A stretch of 64,000 nt of DNA from Bythopirellula goksoeyrii (GCF_008065115.1 NZ_CP042913.1:2578338-2642337); one strand, 5' to 3'. Shown: positions 26,940-33,629, numbered from the stretch's first letter. Numbers and translations: made by a program. Notes: a model not told the origin generated them from the letters alone.

Positions 26940-27326
26940 ATGGGAGACCTCAAGCAACTCATCAAAGCGGCTAGATCACGCCGCAACGCCACCATTCAGC
27001 AAGCCCGCGAACACTACGCCCAAACGGTTCGCGCTCTCCAGAAAGCAGCTCGCAAGACTTCAACACGACGCAAGCGACACTATCGGCCAAACCCAGACCA
27101 GGGCGGCGACTTCTCAAAGCTGAATACCCGCGAAGCTGCTGAGTCGGTGCTGCGGGAACTAGGGCCGCTAACTCTGGTGGAGATTACCGTCGAAGTGATG
27201 CGACGGGGGTGCCGGTCTGGCGAGAATCCACGGGTCGTAGCAAATGCTATATTCTGCGCTCTTCGGTATCACGAGGAGCGGGGGCGGTTTTCTAGGGATG
27301 GGGAGGGGCGGTGGTCGATCCAATAG
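26940..27326 (+). CDS. Small basic protein with winged-helix-like C-terminus
   Basis: A 128-residue protein, not firmly recognised. The N-terminal half is very basic and helical (AARSRRNATIQQAREHY, STRRKRHY). The C-terminal half (about 62-126) reads AAESVLRELGPLTLVEITVEVMRRG...NPRVVANAIFCALRYHEERGRFSRDGEGRWSI, a pattern resembling HARE-HTH/winged-helix domains of chromatin and restriction-associated proteins. DNA binding is therefore likely but inferred. It starts 47 bp inside the left end of the transposon and is the only cargo gene on the transposase strand. It may regulate or assist transposition, or be passenger DNA. Confidence 0.65.
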   Translation: MGDLKQLIKAARSRRNATIQQAREHYAQTVRALQKAARKTSTRRKRHYRPNPDQGGDFSKLNTREAAESVLRELGPLTLVEITVEVMRRGCRSGENPRVVANAIFCALRYHEERGRFSRDGEGRWSIQ

Positions 27327-27459
27327 ACCGCTGGCGGTTCGCGGGGAGAAGGGCGATAGGGGGAGGATAGCCAGTTAGGCCGCAATAGTGTAGCGATTAC
27401 GACACACCACTTGCGATTTCCCCTGTATTTACGGAATTATCACTATTGACGGGTTTGGC

Positions 27460-27502
27460 ACTTTTTTAGTATTCTCTACTCCGTAGAGAATACTAAAAAA
27501 GT
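27460..27502. repeat. Perfect 20-bp inverted repeat with 3-nt loop
   Basis: ACTTTTTTAGTATTCTCTAC at 27460-27479 is perfectly inverted at 27483-27502 around TCC. The A/T-rich outer parts give U-tracts on both strands, so it could be a bidirectional terminator. A TTGACG (27447-27452) lies 18 bp before a TATTCT in the left arm, so it could also overlap a promoter as an operator. Confidence 0.85.
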
Positions 27503-27555
27503 ATTTTTCGACTTTTCTGGTTGTCATGATGACTACAAATCTTGTCAGAATTCCC

Positions 27556-27584
27556 TTGACTTTGGCTCCGGCCTAACCGATACT
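27556..27584 (+). promoter_or_regulatory. Promoter-like pair before a short terminated unit
   Basis: TTGACT (27556-27561), a 17-bp spacer and GATACT (27579-27584). Transcription would start near 27591 and meet the terminator at 27630-27665, giving an RNA of about 75 nt with no open frame of note. Confidence 0.35.
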
Positions 27585-27629
27585 TAATTGCGTTCTCTGC
27601 CTAGTGCAGTAGAATCTACAAAGGCTTTT

Positions 27630-27665
27630 ACCGCTGAGCCAGCCTGGCAAATCAGCGGTTTTTTT
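27630..27665 (+). terminator. Intrinsic terminator
   Basis: An 8-bp stem ACCGCTGA/TCAGCGGT with a 14-nt loop, followed by seven T on the plus strand. It overlaps the stop codon of the convergent minus-strand gene. Confidence 0.75.
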
Positions 27666-28086
27666 ATGCCCATTTCGGGCCTTTTTTGACAAGATTTATG
27701 GCATATTGCTCTGCTGGATATGCCGTGATGAAATTGGCTTTGGTGTCAGAAATCATTGCAATTACGACTATGTAGTTTCCCTCTAAGGCCACTCTCCGAT
27801 CTGGGTCGTGGCACCTTTTCTTCTTGTTCCATCCCTGGTACTTGGGGGCATCTCGATTTTGAAGTACAAAACGTATCCAGTCCAAGCGAATTGCTCGGGG
27901 GATGGAAAATGTGTCTTTATCCGAATTTCTAAGGGAGCTTTGAAAACAGCAGTGGTCAAAATCCTTTTTCCTGAACCGGACTGCAATTCCGTCATAGGTC
28001 ATGATCGGAGCCTTGCAATAGTTATTTTCAAAGTGAGTGCGATAACAAGTTTCATCAGTCAGATTCAAGAAGCATGGCACTGCCAT
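27664..28086 (-). CDS. Small cargo protein resembling BECR-fold (PBECR-like) ribonuclease
   Basis: A 140-residue protein, second in a tight pair with the DUF3800 gene. Readable features are FDHCCFQSSLRNSDKDTFSI, DWIRFVLQNRDAPKYQGWNKKKR and a C-terminal RRVALEGNYIVVIAMISDT then ANFITAYPAE. A beta-strand ending in TAYP after a basic RR segment is a pattern I associate with the barnase/EndoU/colicin-D/RelE (BECR) nucleases found in phages and toxins. That assignment is inference from pattern only. The ATG at 28086 comes one base after the DUF3800 stop with a G-rich ribosome site inside the upstream gene, so translation is coupled. Five Cys residues occur in the first half. It could instead be an antitoxin-like partner. 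Confidence 0.5.
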   Translation of the reverse strand: MAVPCFLNLTDETCYRTHFENNYCKAPIMTYDGIAVRFRKKDFDHCCFQSSLRNSDKDTFSIPRAIRLDWIRFVLQNRDAPKYQGWNKKKRCHDPDRRVALEGNYIVVIAMISDTKANFITAYPAEQYAINLVKKGPKWA

Positions 28087-28087
28087 A

Positions 28088-28789
28088 TCACCATCCCCCC
28101 TGAAGGTTTATTACAAAGACATTGAACTTTTCCTCACTGGCTGGCGTGTGGGATATTTGGTTGCCGAGACGTGATTCAAAGTAGTCAATTAGTTCCGATT
28201 TTGCACCTGCCTGCTTTGCAGAGCGGTTCACTTTCGATGAGACAAGACCGGTTAAAATATCTGATAGCTGTATAAGCACAGATTCGATAGACCTTACCGG
28301 CTGAACGCGAGCAATGTCAGAAAACAAGTTGGAGTGATCTAAACATTTTTGTAGATCCGATAGCCTAGTTCTCGATCTATTGCTCTTGAAATCACAAAAC
28401 ACAGAGTAAGTATTAAAATCATATATCCAGTGATGAAGGAGCTGGTAGTAGAACTTATAGAAGGCCAGCTCGCAGTCGCTGTCGTGGAACTTCACGCGAT
28501 CTACTTTTTCTCGATCTATTACAATAGACCTGAAACGAACAGCGGTGTCTTTTGAAAAAAACCAATCGATAATGTCCCGGTAAAATGCCATCTTTGGGTG
28601 AGAAACTTTCTGCCACTTTGCTTCACCACCAATATCGTGTGTTTGCTTTATTTCTTTCAATTCTTGCTTGAACGCCTCTCGTGCAGCACTAGGAATCCAT
28701 AGGCTACCCAGCACCATATATTGATATTTCGTACTCTGGGATGCGAACAGATCTGGCCTGCTCTCATCACAATACACTTCGATTTTCAT
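28088..28789 (-). CDS. DUF3800 domain protein
   Basis: A 233-residue protein with the features of DUF3800: N-terminal acidic strand IEVYCDESRPDLF, then YMVLGSLWIP, a central YYQLLHHWI helix, the second acidic strand VFCDFKSNRSRTRL, and the C-terminal ESVLIQLSDILTGLV segment with a further Asp. The family is thought to adopt an RNase H-like fold with metal-binding acidic residues and is common in phages, mobile elements and defence-rich loci; the reaction is unknown. It is the first gene of a two-gene unit with the BECR-like gene, downstream of the small RHH-like gene on the same strand (156-bp gap). Confidence 0.85.
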   Translation of the reverse strand: MKIEVYCDESRPDLFASQSTKYQYMVLGSLWIPSAAREAFKQELKEIKQTHDIGGEAKWQKVSHPKMAFYRDIIDWFFSKDTAVRFRSIVIDREKVDRVKFHDSDCELAFYKFYYQLLHHWIYDFNTYSVFCDFKSNRSRTRLSDLQKCLDHSNLFSDIARVQPVRSIESVLIQLSDILTGLVSSKVNRSAKQAGAKSELIDYFESRLGNQISHTPASEEKFNVFVINLQGGW

Positions 28790-28945
28790 GAGGTGAACCT
28801 ATTACCCTTAGTTGAGTCTGCATTGTGCCGCTATTTCCATCTTGCGATAACTGGAGAGCGGCCCGCGCCTTGGTGGCGCAGCAGACTTATATCCTGCCGG
28901 AGGGGTCCGTAAATCACGGATGGGATCGTAACCCCCTTTCTCCGC

Positions 28946-29122
28946 TTACTTGCGGCTGCGCCGCTTGGCAGCCCTCAGAAGCACATCCCTGGCCCACGTA
29001 GAAGCCTTTCCGTCAGCAGCAGCCTCAATCTCGGCTCTTTCTGCTTCGGTTAGCCTGATGGGCAACAGGACCGTTCTGCGCTCTTCTGGGGGTTTCTGTG
29101 GCGCTCCACGTTTTGCTTTCAT
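28946..29122 (-). CDS. Ribbon-helix-helix-like regulator, 58 residues
   Basis: A short gene read directly from the sequence. The N-terminus is basic (MKAKRGAPQKPPEERR), followed by a strand-helix-helix pattern: RTVLLPIRLTEAERAEIEAA, then ASTWARDVLLRAAKRR. This is typical of CopG/Arc-type or mobilisation-accessory RHH proteins, which bind DNA as dimers. A strong promoter ends only 6 bp upstream of the start codon, so the mRNA is leaderless or nearly so. Two GTATTACAA direct repeats flank that promoter and would suit autoregulation. It is upstream of, and may be co-transcribed with, the DUF3800 pair. Confidence 0.75.
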   Translation of the reverse strand: MKAKRGAPQKPPEERRTVLLPIRLTEAERAEIEAAADGKASTWARDVLLRAAKRRSRK

Positions 29123-29128
29123 TTCTGG

Positions 29129-29157
29129 ATTATCGTATTACAAAAAACTTTCGTCAA
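29129..29157 (-). promoter_or_regulatory. Strong sigma-70-type promoter for the RHH-like gene
   Basis: On the minus strand TTGACG (29157-29152), a 17-bp spacer and GATAAT (29134-29129) lie directly before the ATG at 29122. One operator-like repeat overlaps the spacer. Confidence 0.7.
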
Positions 29158-29189
29158 CCCTATTGCATGGTAGATTAATTGTATTACAA
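29135..29189. promoter_or_regulatory. Pair of GTATTACAA direct repeats (operator candidate)
   Basis: Identical 9-bp repeats at 29135-29143 and 29181-29189, 46 bp apart centre to centre. One lies inside the promoter spacer and one upstream of the -35 box. The AT-rich spacing of about four and a half helical turns suits cooperative binding by a small dimeric repressor. Confidence 0.5.
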
Positions 29190-29200
29190 TAAATACAGGC

Positions 29201-29240
29201 AAAGAAAAACCCGGTAAAGCCTTGCAGGGCCTCACCGGGC
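29201..29240 (-). terminator. Intrinsic terminator facing the RHH-like gene
   Basis: On the minus strand, CCCGGTGAGGCC pairs with GGCTTTACCGGG, followed by TTTTTCTTT. It would stop transcription antisense to the transposase gene before it reaches the cargo promoter, insulating the cassette. Confidence 0.7.
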
Positions 29241-29313
29241 AACTAAACCAGCTTTCGCTAGAGTAGCCTGAACACCTTCATTCTAGCAGGAAGCCCAACC
29301 GGGAGCTACTAGA

Positions 29314-30258
29314 ATGATCGCAGCCTGCAATCACAGCGAACGAACCAAACACGGAAAAGACCGCCTTGGAAATCAGCGTTACAAGTGCAAGAGCTGCCGA
29401 ACCACGTTCGTCAGCGACGAAACCCGCCCTTTGGGAGATATGCGAATCGACCTGGACAAGGCGGTAGTTGCCCTGAACCTGTTGCTAGAGGGAATGTCAG
29501 TTCGGGCCACTTCCCGCATGACCGGCATGAAGATCGGCACAATCTGCGACTTGATTCTCCACGTTGGCGAGAACTGCCAGCGTTACCTGGACACTAAGAT
29601 TCAGGGCGTCAAAGTCGAAGATGTCGAAGTCGATGAAATCTGGTCGTTTGTCGGTTGCAAGAATCGCACCGCAGCCGACAAGGGCTACAACGAGGACAGC
29701 GGCGACTCTTGGACCGCAGTTGCTATCGAGAGAAACACTAAGCTGGTCATCGCTCACCAAGTCGGCGAACGTGACAATACGACAATCTGCATCCTATTGC
29801 AAAAGTTGGCCGACAACACGGTAGGCCGGTTTCAGTTGTCGAGCGACGGTCTGGCAAGCTACAAGTTGAATGTTCCTTACATGCTCCGGGACCGCGTTGA
29901 TTTTGGTATCATCATCAAGCAGTACCAATCGACTCAGAAGTCAGGGCGATACTCTCCAGCGGCTATAATAGGCATCAAGAAACGATCTGAATTTGGAAGA
30001 CCTGACCGTGACCGAATCGGTACTTCAATCGTAGAGCGATTCAACCTCACCATGCGTATGCAGAACCGCCGATTCACTCGCCTAACCAACGCCCATAGCA
30101 AGAGTCGTAAACACCACGCTGCCATGCAAGCCATCTTCGTTATGTGGTATAACTACGCTAGAAAGCACGAAACCATCAAGCAGACCCCTGCTATGGCCAG
30201 CGGATTGGCAGAAAAAAAGTGGAGCGTCAAAGACCTTGTTTTACAGGTTGCGAATTAG
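29314..30258 (+). CDS. IS1-family transposase
   Basis: A 314-residue DDE transposase. The N-terminus has a partial zinc finger and helix region (RTKHGKDRLGNQRYKCKSCRTTF), followed by an HTH (LLEGMSVRATSRMTGMKIGTICDLI). The catalytic core shows VDEIWSF (first Asp), LSSDGLASY (second Asp) and SIVERFNLTMRMQNRRFTRLTNAHSK (Glu). MASGLAEKKWSVKDLV near the end is typical of IS1-like enzymes. A GGGAG ribosome site lies at 29301-29305. The stop is directly followed by the right terminal repeat. It is a single continuous frame with no programmed frameshift, unlike classical IS1 InsA/InsB. Confidence 0.92.
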   Translation: MIAACNHSERTKHGKDRLGNQRYKCKSCRTTFVSDETRPLGDMRIDLDKAVVALNLLLEGMSVRATSRMTGMKIGTICDLILHVGENCQRYLDTKIQGVKVEDVEVDEIWSFVGCKNRTAADKGYNEDSGDSWTAVAIERNTKLVIAHQVGERDNTTICILLQKLADNTVGRFQLSSDGLASYKLNVPYMLRDRVDFGIIIKQYQSTQKSGRYSPAAIIGIKKRSEFGRPDRDRIGTSIVERFNLTMRMQNRRFTRLTNAHSKSRKHHAAMQAIFVMWYNYARKHETIKQTPAMASGLAEKKWSVKDLVLQVAN

Positions 30259-30283
30259 TGTGTGGGTCTAGGGGATCAGTACC
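30259..30283 (-). repeat. Right terminal inverted repeat
   Basis: Inverse of the left end with mismatches at two positions. It begins at the base after the transposase stop. Confidence 0.88.
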
Positions 30284-30291
30284 CACTTTTA
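30284..30291. repeat. Target-site duplication, right copy
   Basis: CACTTTTA, identical to 26860-26867. Confidence 0.85.
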
Positions 30292-30661
30292 TGAGAGCTG
30301 AAAAACAAAATACAAAACTCGGTGGCGAAATGAAGTTTTCTAGGGGTTTCAGAAAGATTTCCAAATAGTTTTTAAAACAAAACCTCGACTCCCCGTGACA
30401 AAACTCCAACCGCTTCGAGCCCCTCGCCGCCTCCGGCCAACCACCCTCCCGCTTGCGGGAGGGTCGCGAGCTATCGAGCGCGCGAGGGCCTGTGCTGTCT
30501 CGCGCCAGGAAGCTGCTGATGCCAGTTAGAAAATAAATCAATTGCCAAGGAACGTCTGCTCTGGTGAGCAACGACCATTCTCCCTACTAGAGTGGCCAAT
30601 TTCTACAAGAAATTTTGTGCCACTTTGGAAAAGTCGAGGGCTGAGAGTCAAGAGACGAGAG
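30292..30661. other. Noncoding spacer between transposon and integron remnant
   Basis: 370 bp with no supported gene. It contains a small hairpin CCCTCCCGC TT GCGGGAGGG at about 30447-30466. It may include decayed 3' integrase sequence, but none is recognisable. Confidence 0.5.
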
Positions 30662-30865
30662 CCGGAATTGTAGAAGCGCCGGACGAAGCTTCTCTGGGAG
30701 TGGAACCGCACGATCTTTGTCGCCCTTCGCTTCGCGTAGGAGGAACTGACCTCGGTCAATGTCGATGTCTTTCGCTCGTAGTCGACAACACTCCATCAAT
30801 CGCATTCCGAACCCGTACATAATTCCTGCCATCACGCGATGTACGCCATGCCCACGTAGGCTTGT
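30662..30865 (-). pseudogene. Tyrosine recombinase (integron-integrase-like) fragment
   Basis: About 68 residues match the central catalytic region of IntI-type recombinases: VHRVMAGIMYGFGMRLMECC, RLRAKDIDIDRGQFLLREAKGDKDR and VPLPEKLRPALL. The first catalytic Arg is in GMRLMEC and the conserved Lys in GKGDKDR-like AKGDKDR. The HxxR and Tyr motifs are absent downstream and no N-terminal core-binding domain is readable, so the gene is broken. It points away from the attI-like site and cassettes on the plus strand, the standard integron arrangement. Confidence 0.75.
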
Positions 30866-31069
30866 TCGGTCCGTTACGAGTAGTGTTTGGCGCGCAGAAC
30901 CTCGCGGACTTGATCCAAGAGTTTGCGTGGTGGGCACGATCCGTTTGTTGCACCGTGCTGTACGGGCGGGTAAACTTGGGGCATCGCAGAAGTCTCCTTG
31001 GTTTCCGCCTGGGAAAGTGAACATATGCATACACTCTACGATCAGGCTATTAAGGGACTTTTTTACACT

Positions 31070-31136
31070 TTGTGTGGATAAGCAGTCCCTGCAGCGTCTT
31101 ATCCCACATTTTTTGTGTCGAATAACAAGTTATGCA
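31070..31136 (+). other. attI-like recombination site
   Basis: ACAAGTTATGCAG contains a GTTATGC core at 31129-31135, 8 bp before the first cassette start codon and about 260 bp from the integrase fragment. This is the position expected for attI. Exact outer boundaries are not determinable. Confidence 0.5.
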
Positions 31137-31142
31137 GTAAAG

Positions 31143-31883
31143 ATGCCGCTTCCATGTCCATCATGTGGATTCCTCACCGTCGATGAGGACTGCTACGGCA
31201 CTTACAACATCTGCCCAATCTGCGGTTGGGAAGACGACGCCGTTCAACTTGCCAACCCAGCCTGTGGTGGTGGCGCCAACGGGGACTCGTTAATCGACGC
31301 TCAACTCGCAGCATTGGCCGAACACCCGCTCAACATCACCGTCGCAGACGAAATTGTACGCGACAAGCAATGGCGTCCTCTCAACGCCAGCGAACTCGAA
31401 AAGGCAAACACAGAAAAGCAAACCAAATACTGGATGAACAAGGCAATCTACGATCCGGCAACCGCCTACTGGAATAACTCCAAACCGATTTACTTGGTCG
31501 ATGGCGACGATTTTACGACGCTCGAAGGGTTCTACGATGTCGTCAGCCGCGTCCTGATCCCGAATGTTGAATGGGGCAAGAACCTCGACGCCTTCAATGA
31601 CATTCTCCGTGGCGGGTTCGGCACACCTGATGGCGGGTTCGTCATTCGCTGGCTGAACTCCCGCAAATCACAAGAATGCCTTGGCTATCCGGAAACGGTA
31701 CGGCAACTCAACTTTCGTTTGAATCGCTGCCATCCTTCCAATGTCCCGCATGTCCACGAGCAGCTTGTTGCCGCAGAATCTGGCAATGGCCCAACCGTGT
31801 ATGATTGGTTGCTGGAAATCATCCGTGTACACTGTGCCGACGGCGAAGAATCCGAAGATGGCGTTGAACTGTTACTCGAATAA
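31143..31883 (+). CDS. CPCC zinc-ribbon fused to a barstar-like domain (cassette gene 1)
   Basis: A 246-residue protein. Residues 1-55 form a CPCC-type cysteine-rich domain (Cys5, 8, 24, 27; LPCPSCGFLT, NICPICGWED). From about 118 the sequence reads IYLVDGDDFTTLEGFYDVVSRVL, EWGKNLDAFNDILRGGFGTP and HVHEQLVAAESGNGPTVYDWLLEII, characteristic of the barstar (barnase inhibitor) family. Barstar proteins bind and block RNases of the barnase type. No barnase is adjacent, so it may protect against incoming toxins or be an orphan immunity gene. The frame is open upstream; 31143 is chosen because it follows the attI-like core and starts the CPCC domain. Confidence 0.85.
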   Translation: MPLPCPSCGFLTVDEDCYGTYNICPICGWEDDAVQLANPACGGGANGDSLIDAQLAALAEHPLNITVADEIVRDKQWRPLNASELEKANTEKQTKYWMNKAIYDPATAYWNNSKPIYLVDGDDFTTLEGFYDVVSRVLIPNVEWGKNLDAFNDILRGGFGTPDGGFVIRWLNSRKSQECLGYPETVRQLNFRLNRCHPSNVPHVHEQLVAAESGNGPTVYDWLLEIIRVHCADGEESEDGVELLLE

Positions 31884-31896
31884 ACTGCATAGCAAT

Positions 31897-31965
31897 GGCA
31901 TGAACGCGGAGCCGCCGACATCGCGTTTTCAAGTGGAGCATGAACTGCGGCGGCCCGGTTATGCC
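31897..31965 (+). other. attC-like site 1
   Basis: An imperfect inverted repeat runs from GGCATGAAC (31897) to GGTTATGCC (ending 31965). Inner arms GAGCCGCCG and CGGCGGCCC pair with an extra unpaired A, the kind of bulge integrases use to choose the attC strand. It begins 13 bp after the stop of cassette gene 1. GTTATGC at 31958-31964 is the core. Confidence 0.7.
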
Positions 31966-31988
31966 TGACGTTTTGCCTGAGGACAAGT

Positions 31989-32588
31989 GTGGACCAAATC
32001 AATTGGGACGATCGTTATTCTGACGACGACTTCATCTACGGTACGGAGCCAAACACGTTTCTCGTCGAGAATTCGTCAATACTTTTGGGGCCGGTACTGT
32101 CACTAGCCGAAGGCGAAGGAAGGAATGCGGTATATTTGGCCACGCGCGGCATACAAGTTATTGGCGTAGACGCATCTTCGGTGGGGCTCGCAAAAGCACG
32201 TAGATTTGCACTCACCAAGGGGGTTGAAATCCAAACTCAAGTTGCGGACCTGGCGACATTTCAACCGGAACCAATCAGCTACATGTCTGTGATCTCCATC
32301 TCAGCACATCTTCCGAGTGCCGTACGGAATAGACTCTACCCATTAATCGAACGATGCCTTATGCCAAATGGGATTTTCCTGCTCGAAGCGTACTCAGAAG
32401 CCCAACTCAATCGAAACACTGGTGGCCCCAAAGACCTCGACATGCTGATGACAGTGTCGAAGATTGAGCACGAGTTGCCGAATCTACAGCCCATCCTCTT
32501 GCATGAAATTGAACGTGAAGTCTACGAAGGAAAGCACCACACAGGCATAGCATCTGTCGTCCAGTTCATCGGCAGAAAGCAGGCATAA
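31989..32588 (+). CDS. Class I SAM-dependent methyltransferase (cassette gene 2)
   Basis: A 199-residue methyltransferase of the TehB/thiopurine-like group. It has the N-terminal [20 protein letters not shown] entry motif, motif I as [16 protein letters not shown] (Glu-Gly-Glu-Gly), motif II VIGVDAS and a QVADLATF acidic region. The methyl acceptor is unknown; relatives act on small molecules such as tellurite, thiols or halides. The start is GTG at 31989. The stop codon lies inside the first core of the next attC-like site, and the gene starts 24 bp after attC 1, the compact layout of a gene cassette. Confidence 0.85.
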   Translation: MDQINWDDRYSDDDFIYGTEPNTFLVENSSILLGPVLSLAEGEGRNAVYLATRGIQVIGVDASSVGLAKARRFALTKGVEIQTQVADLATFQPEPISYMSVISISAHLPSAVRNRLYPLIERCLMPNGIFLLEAYSEAQLNRNTGGPKDLDMLMTVSKIEHELPNLQPILLHEIEREVYEGKHHTGIASVVQFIGRKQA

Positions 32589-32674
32589 CATTTCGTTGTA
32601 CCGGAGCCGCGGGACGCGCGGATCCTGAAATCGTGTCATTTGCCGCGGCCCGGTGAACGGGATCGTTAGCTGCC
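32582..32674 (+). other. attC-like site 2
   Basis: Starts GGCATAACATTTCGTTGTACC, overlapping the methyltransferase stop, and ends CGTTAGCTGCC with core GTTAGCT at 32665-32671. The arms ACCGGAGCCGCGG and CCGCGGCCCGGT pair except for one unpaired A. The TAAC...TTCGTT spacing resembles well-known integron attC sites such as that of aadA. Confidence 0.8.
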
Positions 32675-33226
32675 CGGAGCATGTCTCCTAATATCGCGCT
32701 CGACGCTGCTGATGCCCGCCCACACCGCTGCAAGTATGGGCGGTGTGAGAAGGAACCTGACCAAGTATTTTCGCCCTTTTCTGACGAAAGCAAACCCAGG
32801 GTGGCGGCCGAGTTCGTGGAACTCACTTGGACTGATCCTGGGCTGTGCAGTCCAACATCTTAGGCGTATAGAAAGATATTCGCGAAATAGTTGGGCTGGT
32901 TGGTGGTTCGCCACGGCGAATCCGCGATTGGTAGTATGAGAAGAAGACGCACATCGCTCCGCTGGCGCGGCTAAGAGTCCAGTAGTTGACACCACCGCTG
33001 AAATCACTTTACTCAAACTGAATAGGAGAACCACGGATTGCACGAATTTCACGGATAAGTTGAGACGAAACCGTACATTTATTCATCGGGTAGGTTTGAG
33101 CAGATGGTGGGTGTGATTTTGAACAATCGAATGAGTTTCGTCCCGTTTTCGTGGGACTTGCTCTATCCGAGAAATCCGTGCTACTAACAATTAAAGTTTT
33201 CGCAGCTTGCAAACAAATATTTTGAA

Positions 33227-33307
33227 AACGCAGAGTACGCGGAGGCGCAGAGGAAGAAAACAATGGGAATTCTCTGCGAATCTCTGCGTCTTGGCGTCCT
33301 CTGCGTT
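33227..33307. repeat. Imperfect inverted repeat of CGCAGAG type
   Basis: AACGCAGAGTACGCGGAGG at the left end is mirrored by CCTCTGCGTT at the right, with about 30-bp arms that match imperfectly around a central AATTC. Internal direct repeats of CGCAGAG/CTCTGCG occur at least five times. Possibly a miniature inverted-repeat element. Confidence 0.7.
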
Positions 33308-33580
33308 TCAACGGTTTGTTTTGAACAAAAGAACACAGCGGAAACGGAGGGCGAGAAAATCGCACTCCACTCAACAATGTCCCTTCTTCTCTGTTTTCTT
33401 GGTTTCCTCCTGTTCCAATTATTGGTTGTGGCTAGTGGCCGCGCTGGGCTATCCGTGGTTACTGTAGTCTTGCTTTTCAGTTTGAGCACTTTTTCATAGC
33501 GAGCGAGGTTTCGGTCTCGTCAGCGGTTCTCCGTTACACTTCGTTTTCTTGCTCGACCGAAGAATATTAACACTTTTACA

Positions 33581-33629
33581 CCCTGGGCGACGGCCTTACT
33601 CGCTGAGGCTCGCAAGGCCTTGCCCAGGG
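33581..33629. repeat. Palindrome CCCTGGGC...GCCCAGGG
   Basis: Outer arms CCCTGGGC/GCCCAGGG and inner arms GGCCTT/AAGGCC around a 16-base loop. It is followed by GTCCCGGTGGGAC. The cluster resembles REP-type palindromes. Confidence 0.65.

Larger units (their letters stand above)
27327..27663. other. Noncoding centre of the transposon
   Basis: A 337-bp stretch without a gene between two convergent cargo blocks. It contains a 20-bp-arm palindrome, two promoter-like pairs and a terminator, described separately. It is more AT-rich than the surrounding genes. Confidence 0.6.
26868..30283 (+). mobile_element. IS1-family transposon with passenger genes, 3416 bp
   Basis: The ends are 25-bp inverted repeats (26868-26892 and 30259-30283), both beginning GGTACTGATCCCCTA and differing at two positions. 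A perfect 8-bp direct repeat, CACTTTTA, flanks them as expected for a target duplication. A 314-residue IS1-type transposase reads toward and ends exactly at the right repeat. Ordinary single-ORF IS1-family elements are about 1 kb; here four further genes (26940, 28086, 28789 and 29122 starts), two hairpins and two terminators ride inside. Intact ends and an intact transposase frame argue for a fairly recent arrival. The alternative, that cargo entered an older IS, would still leave one boundary set. Confidence 0.88.

Noticed and set aside
30759-31142. N-terminal extension of the CPCC-barstar frame
   Set aside because: The upstream codons overlap the integrase fragment and attI-like site. The CPCC domain starts at the Met at 31143.
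32681-32939. Short plus-strand frames after attC 2
   Set aside because: Two overlapping frames, neither with a recognisable product or clear ribosome site, so no CDS was called. The region is only noted as a possible decayed cassette.
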